Source of the DNA: CALLCD01 sp039196965
GTDB taxonomy: Bacteria; Pseudomonadota; Alphaproteobacteria; Caulobacterales; Hyphomonadaceae
Length of the DNA: 64,000 bases
Reading direction: 5' to 3'
Assembly (NCBI GenBank): GCA_039196965.1
Contig: JBCCUK010000005.1
Location: forward strand, 81,772-145,771
Each line of letters starts with the position of its first letter. Position 1 is the stretch's first letter. The notes under the pieces are model-generated. The model had not been told where the DNA came from and ran no database searches. It worked only from the letters and a program-made list of their open reading frames with translations. Positions 44,272 through 54,331 of the stretch are shown piece by piece. The translations under genes were made by a program, and so were the position numbers.

Positions 44272-45606
44272 ATGAAGATCGTTATTGTTGGAGCAGGAAT
44301 ATCCGGTCTGGCAGCTGCTCACCACTTGCGTGAGGCTGGGCATGAGGCTGTTATTTATGAAGCGAGCGATAGAGCGGGTGGCCGGGGCATGCTTTTGAAC
44401 CGACCTGGCACAGATGACTGGGCCGATGTTGGATCGCAGTATTATCACTCCAACTATACACACGGCCTAAAACTCATCGAGGATCTTGGTCTCACCTCTA
44501 AACTCAAAAAGATTGAAGGGGCCTCTCGCGTCTTCACGAGCGAGACGGACTCATATGTTATGGAAGTGCAGCGGCCATGGATGAAGGATGGCGGCATTCT
44601 TGGAAACCTTCGCGTGGGATTTTATATCTCGAAGCTCCTGTGGGCGATGCGATCCTCCAGTCCATACGCGCCGTTAAAAAATAAAACTGCTTTCGATAGA
44701 ACGAAGGCTTTGGACAGCACAAGCAGCGCTTTCGTCAAAGACAGAGCGGTTCGGACTATGAGCCTGGCTGGAGGCTTGAACGAGCCAGCCGACGCTGATG
44801 TCAGTAAACTACAAATGGCGCGCTGGACAAAAATTATGATGACAACGGACTCTCTGTCCTTGATCGGTGGTACAGCGACTTTGCATGATCGACTCGCAAA
44901 ACAGTCTGACATTCGTCTTAACCGCCCAGTTAAAGGTTTGATTGAAACAGAAGGCCGAGTTTCCGGCATCGAGCTTGATAACGGTGAGCGGGTGCAAGCG
45001 GATCATGTCGTTGTCGCCGCAGATGTTCGTAGTGCCGCCAATATCGCGCCTGCGGATTGGTCATTTGAGCAAGCATTCCTATCGGGCGTCAAAATGCTGC
45101 CAACACATATCGTTTCGTTCTTTCTAGACCGTCAACTCGAAGAAGGTGTTTGGTCTTATATAATGCCGATGGGTCATCAGGGACCCGTATCATTCTGTGT
45201 GGACGCTCAGCAAAAGAGCCCGGTTAATCACCCGTCCGGAAAAGCAACGCTGCAAGCCTGGATCGTCAGCCCGAAATCGCTCGCTCTCGTCGATAAATCC
45301 GATAGCGAAATCGCAGATATTGCATTACAGGACATCGCCCCATTCATGACTGGCGTAGTGGATGCGGTCGAAGGATCGCACGTAAAACGCCATTACGCAG
45401 CGCTCCCTCAAACATCTGTTGGCCACAATGAGCGGGTTTTTGCTTTTCTAGATGCAATCGACCAGCGGCCGGGCGTGTCCTTCTGCGGCGATTACTTCTC
45501 AGGCGGTTACATCGAAAGCGCGCTCTGGTCCGTGGATCGTGCCATGCCGTTGATTTTATCTGATTTGGCGCGATCAAATACTCAAGCAATGGGCGTTGAT
45601 GGATAG
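44272..45606 (+). CDS. FAD-dependent amine oxidase-like oxidoreductase
   Basis: The 444-residue protein opens with the FAD dinucleotide fold (IVIVGAGISGLAAAHHLREAGHEAVIYEASDRAGGRG) and ends with the second FAD motif GVSFCGDYFSGGYIESALWSVDRA. The middle contains MTTDSLSLIGGTATLHDRLA, in the place of the substrate-set-up region of protoporphyrinogen oxidase/amine oxidase relatives. The substrate is unknown. The ATG at 44272 follows GGGAG. It stands between two gene remnants, the IS110 fragment and a penicillin acylase tail, whose start overlaps its last 11 bp. Confidence 0.82.
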   Translation: MKIVIVGAGISGLAAAHHLREAGHEAVIYEASDRAGGRGMLLNRPGTDDWADVGSQYYHSNYTHGLKLIEDLGLTSKLKKIEGASRVFTSETDSYVMEVQRPWMKDGGILGNLRVGFYISKLLWAMRSSSPYAPLKNKTAFDRTKALDSTSSAFVKDRAVRTMSLAGGLNEPADADVSKLQMARWTKIMMTTDSLSLIGGTATLHDRLAKQSDIRLNRPVKGLIETEGRVSGIELDNGERVQADHVVVAADVRSAANIAPADWSFEQAFLSGVKMLPTHIVSFFLDRQLEEGVWSYIMPMGHQGPVSFCVDAQQKSPVNHPSGKATLQAWIVSPKSLALVDKSDSEIADIALQDIAPFMTGVVDAVEGSHVKRHYAALPQTSVGHNERVFAFLDAIDQRPGVSFCGDYFSGGYIESALWSVDRAMPLILSDLARSNTQAMGVDG

Positions 45607-45958
45607 AATGCGTTTTATTGGCCCTCTGCGGCGAGAAGGGTTTGTGGGATCTCTAACCGGGAACCGCAATATTCCTATGTCTGGATCTGGCGAAACTCTC
45701 AAGCGTGCTCTTTATGACTTTCACGCGCCGTTTGACACCCAATGGTCGGCTTCACTTCTTATGACAGCTGACTTGAATGATCCGGATAAGGTTCGTGCCG
45801 TATTGCCTGGCGGTGTCGTTGGCTGAACCTTTCGTCCAAACTTAAATGATCAAACAGCGCAATGGGCGGATGAGACAGCCAGAACTTATTGGTGGTTCAG
45901 CGACGAAGCAATCGAAGAAAATTCGCGCTCGTCGCTCGTATTGACGCAGGGACGGTAG
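45596..45958 (+). pseudogene. 3' remnant of a penicillin acylase-family (S45) gene
   Basis: In one frame the reading is FIGPLRREGFVGSLTGNRNIPMSGSGETLKRALYDFHAPFD, then LNDPDKVRAVLPGGVVG, a TGA stop at 45824-45826, and then in the same frame TFRPNLNDQTAQWADETARTYWWFSDEAIEENSRSSLVLTQGR before TAG at 45956. This is the C-terminal end of penicillin acylase-family enzymes (pattern LPGGVSGR-F-P---DQ---W----YWWFSDEAI). The stop sits where Arg is expected, so a CGA to TGA change would explain it. Everything upstream of the tail is missing. Confidence 0.7.
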
Positions 45959-46324
45959 GCCTGTGATCATCTTGAAACAAGATGCCTGATGGTCTTGCCA
46001 GAGACTCGCAGCGAGCGGTTATGCCTGCCTAGACCTAGGCGATCATATTGCACTTTGCATTTGGGAATTTGAATTGGCTGATCTAGACTATCGGCGTCCC
46101 TCTACAAATAAGGTCTGATTTGGCGGACGGCTCACCCACGAGTGTCCTATTTAGGGCGACTTAAGCCGCACAGGTCAAAGACTATTGTGGGCCCAAGGGA
46201 GCCGAAGCGCCAGAGTTCGTTCCGGAGTGGGGTTAAGCTGCTGACGCACAGGCTATTTAGCCTCAGCGATTGACGAATGTCATATAGTGAATGATCTTTT
46301 CTCACCGAATTCTAGGAGCTGGAA
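45959..46324 (+). other. Intergenic, no gene seen
   Basis: No coding frame with recognisable content and no RNA gene were found in this 366-bp stretch. It begins with CTTGAAACAAGATGCC-type low-complexity sequence after the penicillin acylase remnant and ends with a TAGGAGCT ribosome site for the following gene. It is probably decayed DNA. Confidence 0.4.
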
Positions 46325-46744
46325 ATGACCAACACCTGTGCCTGCGGCAGCGTAACCGTCACGATCAAGAAGAAGCCAGATTACATTTATGATTGCGACT
46401 GCAATTTGTGCAGAAAGTCTGGGGCCGCGTGGGGATATTTCGCTTCCGATGAAGTAAACGCGGATGGACGAACCATTGCTTTTGCAAGGAGGGACAAATC
46501 AATCCCTATCGTTGAGATACACTCCTGCGCGATTTGTGGTTCAACCACACATTTCACCCTAACTGATACCTATCAGACGGAAAATCCTGATGTTGATCAG
46601 GTGGGAGTCAACATGCGCCTGTTCGATCCAGATCAGTTGGATGGAGTACAAATTCAATACCCAAACGGTAGCGCCTGGTCGGGCGAAGGGCCTTTCGGAT
46701 TTCGCAGGGAGCCCGTGACGCTTTCTTCTGACACCCCTTGGTGA
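46325..46744 (+). CDS. GFA family protein (zinc, CENP-V/GFA fold)
   Basis: The 139-residue protein has the zinc-binding arrangement of glutathione-dependent formaldehyde-activating (GFA) family proteins: TCACGSV, CDCNLCRKSGAAWGYF and HSCAICGSTTHFTL. Most members have no proven activity, so I make no claim about formaldehyde. A TAGGAGCTGGAA ribosome site precedes the ATG. It stands alone. Confidence 0.85.
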   Translation: MTNTCACGSVTVTIKKKPDYIYDCDCNLCRKSGAAWGYFASDEVNADGRTIAFARRDKSIPIVEIHSCAICGSTTHFTLTDTYQTENPDVDQVGVNMRLFDPDQLDGVQIQYPNGSAWSGEGPFGFRREPVTLSSDTPW

Positions 46745-46840
46745 GAGGTCTTTGTAGGGCGTTTTAAGAAGCTCGTTATGTCCACAATGCCGCGGAGAGC
46801 TGCCCTCGGTCGGTGTCGGGCATCTAACGGCCAGTTTTGG

Positions 46841-47233
46841 TCAGGGTGAGACGACTTCGTAAGTTACTGATACTCCGAACACTTCGGGCTCTTGGAGAAA
46901 TACGCGTGCCCCTTTGGCATACCGCACAATGATAGAATTTGACGATGTCCAGCTTACATCGACCCACGGTCCGCCCCAGCTTCCAAGCTGGACATCTGGT
47001 TGATTTGAATCCGCGATAGAGAGGTTCCCTCCCGCGTTAGGCTCTCCATCACTTGGTAAGATGGATATCTGTGTCGAAAATCCAGTTGTCGCTCCGCACG
47101 ATCGTTCGAAGACAACTACGCTCGGACTTCCACCGGGAGAGTTCTGTCGCCGTACTATTGCATTTTCACAAGGGTCACCCGAGCAACCCACGATGATGAT
47201 CAATGAAAGTATGAGCGCGTAGAATTTCATCAC
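46841..47233 (-). CDS. Small lipoprotein of unknown function
   Basis: The 130-residue product has a lipoprotein signal (MMKFYALILSLIIIVGCSGDPC) and a beta-rich domain VVVFERSCGATTGFSTQISILPSDGEP...GSWGGPWVDVSWTSSNSIIVRYAKGARVF. Similar domains occur in short predicted lipoproteins of many Gram-negative bacteria; the function is unknown. It is convergent with the GFA gene. Confidence 0.7.
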   Translation of the reverse strand: MMKFYALILSLIIIVGCSGDPCENAIVRRQNSPGGSPSVVVFERSCGATTGFSTQISILPSDGEPNAGGNLSIADSNQPDVQLGSWGGPWVDVSWTSSNSIIVRYAKGARVFLQEPEVFGVSVTYEVVSP

Positions 47234-47850
47234 CCGCTCGGTAAACTAATGAGCGAAATGGCGTCAACGACCGCAATGCCGCCGGTAGCAGGCTAGAGCA
47301 GATCTCTCTCCCCTACAGCCTCCCAATGATTAATTAATATCTAAGGCGAGTACGATATCGTGAAAACTTGTCGTGATAACCCCGGCTTGAACTAAGCCAA
47401 GCTTCTGGTGATGTGCGAATCCAAATGAATTCACTCCTCAGTCCATGATCATTTCAAGCATCAAAGAAACATAGAAAGCAGAGCCAGATTCAAATCACTC
47501 CGAAACACCGTCCTTCTCGAACGGCGTGAGCTAATTGCTGAATAGGACCTGCCGAACTTCGCAAAACGGAGATAGGGTTGCTTTAGACTAATAGCATCCT
47601 TCTTAGCCCAATCTTACGGTCAGATTACCTGGGGCTTACCGATCTATTACAACTTATATAATATAGAGAAAATATGCAATTAGGGCACCACGGGTTGTGG
47701 ACTCTCGGCGATATTTTAATCCTAATCTGAGTCACGGGAAGGCAAAATCAGGGTTGTTGTTGCGGGGGATTTCAACTCCAAACACGCTTTAATTTAATCC
47801 GCACACTATCTGAAATTGCCTTTGAGGATTTGTCATGGAGGGCTCTTCTG
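47234..47850. other. AT-rich intergenic region upstream of rhs
   Basis: No gene was found. The stretch is clearly richer in A and T than the flanking core genome. A TATAAT at 47657-47662 could be a -10 element for the rhs gene, though I see no good -35. A GGAGGG at 47836-47841 is the rhs ribosome site. Confidence 0.4.
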
Positions 47851-50800
47851 ATGGCTTATGGGCTATATCGTTATTTTATTGCCGCAGCTTTCTTGGGAAT
47901 ATATTCAAGTTATATACTTTGTTCAGCATTCGCCCAATCAGTTGACGAAAACACCGATGAAACGCCAGGTCCTATTATCCCGGAAGAAAATCTGGAACTT
48001 TGTCCACCAGATGCGACGCCGGGCCTAAGCGATACAGGAGCGGCAGATATCCAGTTTGATGAAAGTAACTTAGGCACGGATTTAGCGAACTGTATCCCAC
48101 CTCAAGTGGAACTTAATCAACAACAGCCTAACGAGCCTGTCGTCGAGTGGGAAAAAAGGCAGAATGCCGATGAACGCTTGCGTGCCTTTGGTACTGACTT
48201 ACTGGGGGATGGAATCGACCCGCATACGGGATCGATCAGTTTTCAGCAGACAGATGTGAGTTTGCCTGGCAACTTCGATCTTGAGGTTGCCGTTCGGCGC
48301 AAATTGTCCCAGGGCGAGTTTTATAGCCGAAACGAAGCCGTGGAATTTGCCGACTGGCAGATCGATGTGCCGCGGATCCATGCGGTACACGGTCCGAATG
48401 GCTTTTCCGGCAACCGCTGTTCAAATAGCTACAACGCTAATTTTCCTCAGGAGATTGGTCCAGGCGGCCGACTCGTTGTTAGCTTCGAGTACTCCGACGG
48501 TGTTATTATGGAAGCACCCGGAGCGGGAACCATACAAGTACTAGAGCAGAAGAACGGCAATCATTGGCCGAGTGCCGCGACCCATGTATCAACCGAAAAC
48601 TGGTGGTTTGAATGCATGCCAGCGACGGGTGGCGGGCAGGGTTTCAAAGGGCATGCCCCTAATGGCGATGTCTATGAGTTTAACCGTGTCATCGTGCGCG
48701 AAGCCCCGCCGACAGGCTTCCCGCGCGGCGGATTTATGGGCAGAACGAAGACAGTTATTGCTGCAACAAAAGTCACTGATGTCAATGGAAATAACGTAGT
48801 ATATACATATGATAGTGCGGATCGTTTGACCCGTATTCGCGCCTCAGATGGTCGTCAGATAGACCTCACCTATTCAGGCAGCAACAAATATATTCGCTCG
48901 ATTACCGCTAATGGACGAAGCTGGCAGTACAATTATTCCACAAGTACTTTTAGTAATCCGGGCTGGATAGGCAATTATGCCAGCGCGCGACTAACCCTCA
49001 ATAGTGTAACACTTCCTGACGGTCGCACATGGAGTTTCAACCTCGATGGCATGGAGGCCCGACCAGGCCCTGGAGCAAACTGCATACAGGTTAGCCAGAC
49101 CCTTTCCGTAACCCACCCAACAGGGGCTGCAGGCACCTTCAATTTGGACGAAAAGCGCCTACGGCAGAGCTTTAATGGTCGCATGATCATTACGCCTGGA
49201 TGCGCAAACGGAGAGCCCTTTCCCGGTGGTCCGCCACAGCAAATTGGCGTTTTTGCAGTAGATACAATGTCTGTCTCACGCAAAACGCTAACGGGGCCCC
49301 AGCTCCCTACTTATGAATGGACCTTTGCCTACGAACAAAACTTCAATGCAACACCAGGCTCGACAGCGACGCTCTGTGTAGATCAGACAACTGACCCTGT
49401 TGCCGATTGCACCAATTGGACCCGAGTTCAAGAACCCGATGGTCGCCATATCACTTACTATCACCTCTGGAACGCAGAAGGGCTCGGCGGGAAACTCATC
49501 AAGCAGGAGATCCGAAACGGCAGCGCGAGCGGTTCGGTTATCGAAACTTCGGAGATGGACTACCTCCTGGAACTGACCGTTGGCATCAGCTTTGCCCGCA
49601 ATGGCCCGTCGCCGAAAACAATCCTTCAACCAGCGCGGCTTGACACCCGCACCGTCACGCGAAATGGTGAAACGTATAAAACGGACTATACCTACAATTC
49701 GAACTTTTCGAGCAGCGCCTATAGCTTCGGCTTTCCTACAGAGATGCGCGAATCGTCTACGGTTCAATCCGGAGCACGGGAAACCGATACAACCTATAAC
49801 CACAACATTTCGCGCTGGGTGCTCGGCTTGCCAGCAACGGTGAGACGAAGTGGAAAACTGTTTGATACCTACAGCTATGACACTCTCGGACAGGTGCTTG
49901 GTCATGATCGCTTCGGCACCACCTATATGGACTATACTTACAACACAGACGGTACGGTTGCGACGGTCACGGATGCTCTGAGCCGTCGGGTGACGCTCAG
50001 CAATTATAATCGCGGCCTGCCCCAATCTCTGAGGCGACCCGACAATGTCACCCTGACCCGCGTCGTTGATAATAATGGCTGGATCAGATCTTACAGAAAT
50101 GGCCGTAACCACCAGACGAGTATGTCTTACGACAGTATGGGTCGGCTGACGCAGGTCAATCCGCCGGGCACCCGCGCGACAACCAATATCGACTATTCCA
50201 ATCTCGGAGCCGGTATCGTCCAGACGGCCACGACAGGGACACAGCGCATTATCACCCGTTATGACGGTATGAACCGGCCTTACCTAATCGAAACCCGGGC
50301 GATTTCGGGGGGCGGTGGCACAATCTACAACCGCATGGAACACAATTCCCGCAATCAGGTGACGTTTCAGTCTTTCCCATCCTTCAGCTCAGCGGCCTCC
50401 ACCGGCACCAATACGACCTATGATGCTCTCGGCCGGGTCACGCAAATGCGCGAAAACGTCTCGCCAAATGCAACGACCACCCATACCTATCTCTCAGGCA
50501 ATCGGGTAAACGTTTCCGATCCGGAGGGGCATATCACAAGGACGAGTTACTCCGGTTACGGATCACCAGACGATGGCGACCCTGTGCTTGTTGAACACCC
50601 GGGCGGCCTGCAGACCTCAATGTCCCGCGACATTTATGGCAATCTCCTCTCGGCAAGCCAGTCCGGTGTCACGCAGACCTGGTCATATGACAACAAGCTG
50701 CGCCTCAGCACCCATTACACACCGGAACAGGGCTGTTCCATCTATGGCTATGACGCCGCCGACCAGGTCACCTCGATCGGCCATGGCACGTCATCTGGCT

Positions 50801-52704
50801 GTTCAGCAAGTGGCGGCAATATCATCAACACCTATGACAGTCTTGGCCGCGTCACGTTCGTCAACTACCCCTCCGGCACGCAGGACGTATCCATGTCCTA
50901 TGACGCGGATAGTAACCTTAAGACCAATAATCGCGGGCCGGCCCAGTGGGCCTATAGCTGGGATGAGAACGACCAGCTCCTTTCGGAAAACCTCCTCATC
51001 GACGGTCGCGCTTACAACAATTCCTACACCTATAATGGCAATGGCGCTCGGCTGACTTGGAACGCGCCAAATGGCTTTACCTGGGAATTCGATCCCGATG
51101 GTCATGGCAGGCCGACCGGAGCTCGCTGGGGCACGGTAGACCTGCTTCGAGACGCCATCTATTTCCCCAATGGCCAACTGAGGCAGATGGATTACCGCAA
51201 TGGCCGACGGGTGATTTCAGGCCAGGGTGCTCGCCAGAATATGTCTCTTCTGCGGGTGCAGAAGGATGGCAACTTCATTCAGCACCACACATATGCCCGC
51301 GACAAGAATGGCCGCATCACCAATCTGCGCGACTTTGTCTATGGTGAGAATAAGAGCTTCCAATATGACGGCCTTGGCCGCGTGGTGGTTGCCGGTGGTC
51401 CCTGGGGCAGTGGCAGCTACACGTATTCGGGAATGGGCAACCTCACCCGGAAGACGCTTGCCTCACGCACGGTCGAGATCCAGTATGACGGCCAGAACCG
51501 CACCCGCCGCTACCGTGACAGTGCGGCGGGCAATGTCTGGAAGACCTTTACCCACGATGCCCGCGGCAACGTCACCGACAATGGCCAGATCAGCTTTATC
51601 TATGACCGGGCAAACCAGCCCATCGCCATTTCCGGGGCGGATACGGGCTCATTTGTCTATGACGGCAATTACAAGCGCGCCAAGCAGACGATCAATGGCA
51701 AGACGATCTATTCGGTCTACAGTCTCTCCGGGGAGCTTCTGTGGCGCGACAATCTCGATACCGGCGTGGCCTATGGCATTATCGACATTGGCGGCCAGCA
51801 GGTCTGGCCGGGCTATGTCGGCGGCTTCATCCATACCGATCATCTCGGCTCGGTGGCCATGGCCAGCAATGGTGGCGATGGAGGTCTCACCTGGCGGGAA
51901 GACTATACCCCCTTCGGAGAAGCACGGCTCGATCCGCCCGCCAATGATGACAATCCGAACTTCACCGGCCATATCCGCGACCATGACACCGGCCTCGTCT
52001 ACGCCCAGGCGCGGTACTATGACCCTGTCATAGGGCGCTTCCTCTCAGCCGACCCCGTCGGCTTCATGGCTGGCGGCACTCGCTATTTCAATCGTTATAC
52101 ATATACGTTCAACGATCCGGTAAACGCCAAAGATCCAGGTGGAGAGGACGTCGTGGTCCTTTACGCTCCTATCGGGTTTGGCGCGGATCACACTGCTTTG
52201 CTAGTTGGGCGGGAAGGAAGTGGGTGGTTGTATGTGTCCAGAGACGGGCGCGCACAACAGATAATAGGCCGTTCCACATATACCAGCGCTTCTTTCTCAT
52301 CCTTAGGTGATGCGTTTGCCTCATCTTTACTGAGAAGATACAATGAAGCCTATCGAAAAACTACAACCACAGAACAGGATGATCAAATCTCCCAAAGAGC
52401 TCTTGAAGAAATTGGCGAGTGGTACGATCCACTCTGGAACAACTGCGGTGATTTGGTTAAGGAATGCTTGGGCGCAGGAGGAGTAGAGTTGAACGACTTG
52501 AATAGCCCTAACCCAAGCATGCAAAGAGGCCTGATTCAAAATAGCGAGGACTGGGCGGATGTTTCTGCGGAACTAAGAAAGCGTGGTACCGAGGCGAAAC
52601 TCAATGATAATGGGTCTGTGACCTTTGAAACGTCATTTACCAGAACCGGATCTAGATTGAAGCAACGGATAAGCGTCACCTGTGACGAGAGCAGATGTGA
52701 TTAG
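47851..52704 (+). CDS. Secreted Rhs/YD-repeat polymorphic toxin with permuted papain-like tip
   Basis: The 1617-residue protein begins with a signal peptide (MAYGLYRYFIAAAFLGIYSSYILCSAFAQ) and continues with a serine/proline-rich region and a beta-rich N-terminal domain. A long YD-repeat shell follows (many copies of YDxxGRxxxxxY, e.g. YDSMGRLTQVNPPG, YDALGRVTQM, YDGLGRVVVAG), then the core IRDHDTGLVYAQARYYDPVIGRFLSADPVGF near residue 1390. The tip of about 195 residues contains ADHTALLVGREGSGWLYVSRDG with His1447 and WNNCGDLVKECL with Cys1532. That His-before-Cys order fits a permuted NlpC/P60-like hydrolase. The ATG at 47851 follows GGAGGG. Export is Sec-dependent, not via a PAAR domain. 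Confidence 0.88.
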   Translation: MAYGLYRYFIAAAFLGIYSSYILCSAFAQSVDENTDETPGPIIPEENLELCPPDATPGLSDTGAADIQFDESNLGTDLANCIPPQVELNQQQPNEPVVEWEKRQNADERLRAFGTDLLGDGIDPHTGSISFQQTDVSLPGNFDLEVAVRRKLSQGEFYSRNEAVEFADWQIDVPRIHAVHGPNGFSGNRCSNSYNANFPQEIGPGGRLVVSFEYSDGVIMEAPGAGTIQVLEQKNGNHWPSAATHVSTENWWFECMPATGGGQGFKGHAPNGDVYEFNRVIVREAPPTGFPRGGFMGRTKTVIAATKVTDVNGNNVVYTYDSADRLTRIRASDGRQIDLTYSGSNKYIRSITANGRSWQYNYSTSTFSNPGWIGNYASARLTLNSVTLPDGRTWSFNLDGMEARPGPGANCIQVSQTLSVTHPTGAAGTFNLDEKRLRQSFNGRMIITPGCANGEPFPGGPPQQIGVFAVDTMSVSRKTLTGPQLPTYEWTFAYEQNFNATPGSTATLCVDQTTDPVADCTNWTRVQEPDGRHITYYHLWNAEGLGGKLIKQEIRNGSASGSVIETSEMDYLLELTVGISFARNGPSPKTILQPARLDTRTVTRNGETYKTDYTYNSNFSSSAYSFGFPTEMRESSTVQSGARETDTTYNHNISRWVLGLPATVRRSGKLFDTYSYDTLGQVLGHDRFGTTYMDYTYNTDGTVATVTDALSRRVTLSNYNRGLPQSLRRPDNVTLTRVVDNNGWIRSYRNGRNHQTSMSYDSMGRLTQVNPPGTRATTNIDYSNLGAGIVQTATTGTQRIITRYDGMNRPYLIETRAISGGGGTIYNRMEHNSRNQVTFQSFPSFSSAASTGTNTTYDALGRVTQMRENVSPNATTTHTYLSGNRVNVSDPEGHITRTSYSGYGSPDDGDPVLVEHPGGLQTSMSRDIYGNLLSASQSGVTQTWSYDNKLRLSTHYTPEQGCSIYGYDAADQVTSIGHGTSSGCSASGGNIINTYDSLGRVTFVNYPSGTQDVSMSYDADSNLKTNNRGPAQWAYSWDENDQLLSENLLIDGRAYNNSYTYNGNGARLTWNAPNGFTWEFDPDGHGRPTGARWGTVDLLRDAIYFPNGQLRQMDYRNGRRVISGQGARQNMSLLRVQKDGNFIQHHTYARDKNGRITNLRDFVYGENKSFQYDGLGRVVVAGGPWGSGSYTYSGMGNLTRKTLASRTVEIQYDGQNRTRRYRDSAAGNVWKTFTHDARGNVTDNGQISFIYDRANQPIAISGADTGSFVYDGNYKRAKQTINGKTIYSVYSLSGELLWRDNLDTGVAYGIIDIGGQQVWPGYVGGFIHTDHLGSVAMASNGGDGGLTWREDYTPFGEARLDPPANDDNPNFTGHIRDHDTGLVYAQARYYDPVIGRFLSADPVGFMAGGTRYFNRYTYTFNDPVNAKDPGGEDVVVLYAPIGFGADHTALLVGREGSGWLYVSRDGRAQQIIGRSTYTSASFSSLGDAFASSLLRRYNEAYRKTTTTEQDDQISQRALEEIGEWYDPLWNNCGDLVKECLGAGGVELNDLNSPNPSMQRGLIQNSEDWADVSAELRKRGTEAKLNDNGSVTFETSFTRTGSRLKQRISVTCDESRCD
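51680..52065 (+). repeat. Rhs core DNA, duplicated downstream
   Basis: This segment of the expressed rhs gene recurs at 53280-53665 with an offset of exactly 1600 bp and no gaps. I count about five differences in the first 245 bp, then more. Its second part (from 51891) recurs again from 54689. It is the DNA through which recombination could join the shell to alternative tips. Confidence 0.85.
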
Positions 52705-52760
52705 AACGTATATTTATAACGGTCCTTATAAGAGGCCGCTCAAGTTGATATTTTATCAGA

Positions 52761-53126
52761 ATGACGAAGATGCTACAAAAAATTGGAATCAAAAGTTTGT
52801 TAAGGGGAGGAGTGTTATCGCTTTACATCTTGTTAACCATTTATCTAAGCAATGATATCTTTGCCTTCACAGCGCTTCTCTTCCCACTATTTTTACTTAT
52901 CTTCATTCGGTATCATTGGTATTTTATACTTGATATAATCATATTCTTTTCATTTAGTCAGATAAGTATTTATTATAAATACGCCTTAACCTTTGACGAT
53001 GCTTTGCCGGGTGAGAAAGTTACCAATTCAAGCTTCGTCGGTGGTATTGTAGCTTATGAATACGGTCTAATTATTGTGGCGCTAGTAATCGTTTTTATTT
53101 GGCAAAAGGCAGTTCAGAATAACTAG
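52761..53126 (+). CDS. Small multi-span membrane protein, candidate immunity protein 1
   Basis: The 121-residue product is highly hydrophobic with three or four spans (LSLYILLTIYLSNDIFAFTALLFPLFLLIFI, WYFILDIIIFFSFSQISIYY, YGLIIVALVIVFIW). The coding region is AT-rich compared with the rhs shell. It starts 56 bp after the rhs stop on the same strand, the position of an immunity gene for the rhs tip toxin. No family is recognised; the role is inferred from position only. Confidence 0.55.
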   Translation: MTKMLQKIGIKSLLRGGVLSLYILLTIYLSNDIFAFTALLFPLFLLIFIRYHWYFILDIIIFFSFSQISIYYKYALTFDDALPGEKVTNSSFVGGIVAYEYGLIIVALVIVFIWQKAVQNN

Positions 53127-53260
53127 ATACTTATTAAGCGGGTATTACCTAAATCGAACGTTGAGCGCTTGGCTGTTAATGCGCAATCCAATAAATCTGC
53201 CAATCAGAACGTAATACCGCAATAATGCTAGGCTGTACGGGTGAAACTTCAATCTTATAA

Positions 53261-54322
53261 AGCGACATTGAGGATAGAGCCGAGCAGACGATCAATGGCA
53301 AGACGATATACTCGGTCTACAGTCTCTCCGGGGAGCTTCTCTGGCGCGACAATCTCGATACCGGCGTGGCCTATGGCATTATCGACATTGGCGGCCAGCA
53401 GGTCTGGCCGGGCTATGTCGGCGGCTTCATCCATACCGATCATCTCGGCTCGGTGGCCATGGCCAGCAATGGCGGCGATGGAGGTCTCACCTGGCGGGAA
53501 GACTATACCCCCTTCGGAGAAGCACGGCTTGATCCGTCCGGCAATGATGATAATCCGAACTTCACCGGCCATATCCGCGACCATGACACCGGCCTGGTCT
53601 ATGCTCAGGCCCGATACTATGACCCGGTCATAGGGCGGTTTTTGAGTACCGACCCTGTCGGCTTTGCGGAAGGTGGACCGGGATACTTCAACAGATACGC
53701 GTATACGATGAACGATCCGGTGAACAATATAGATCCGGATGGGAGAACACCATTTGTTGTCGCCGCTTGCGCAGCCGTTCCAGCGTGCCGTGGCGCAGCT
53801 GGTGCTACAGTGGGAGCGATCGTCGGCGGCGGTGCTTCCTTAGTCAATCAAACAAGAGATGGCAGAGCAGGAATCGATTTTGGGCGAGTAGGAACTGACG
53901 CGCTAAAGGGCGGAGCAGTGGGAGGTGTCAGTGCCACTACGCTAAACCCCAAGGCCGGTATAGGAACGTCGGCAGTACTTGGAGGCTTAGATGGAGGCGC
54001 TACAGCAGCTACAGATGATGACCCTCAAACTGGCGTTGTTGGTGGGATTATCGATGGAGCGGTTACTGACGGTGTATCAGCAGTAATAGGTGGTGTGGCT
54101 GGTCGAGTCGCCAAGGTTGATGTTACCAGCGAGATAATAAGCACACTTGCCGGTGCGACTGTGCTACCGCAGGTTAATAATATGCTCGGAGACCCTGCAG
54201 GCGCTGCTGTGGATAGGTCAATAAGCAACACCGGGCAACTTGCAGGGCAGATAGGCGACGAAATTAACCAAGCTGTTGAGAATATGAGCAACGGCTGTTT
54301 TCCTCCGAATTGTGATCCTTAG
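53261..54322 (+). pseudogene. Orphan rhs tip cassette 2 (no start codon)
   Basis: The frame is open from 53261, after a TAA, and from 53280 repeats the rhs core: EQTINGKTIYSVYSLSGELLWRDN through ARYYDPVIGRFLSTDPVGFAEGG. A different tip follows the YAYTMNDPVNNIDPDGR junction. There is no ATG or ribosome site in the core; the GTG at 53366 is inside the repeated core and is unlikely to be used. The tip of about 190 residues is rich in Gly, Ala and Val with glycine-zipper-like stretches (GATVGAIVGGGASL, GGIIDGAVTDGVSAVIGGVAG) and ends CFPPNCDP. It is silent unless recombined onto the shell. Confidence 0.75.
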
Positions 54323-54331
54323 AGAGAGACC

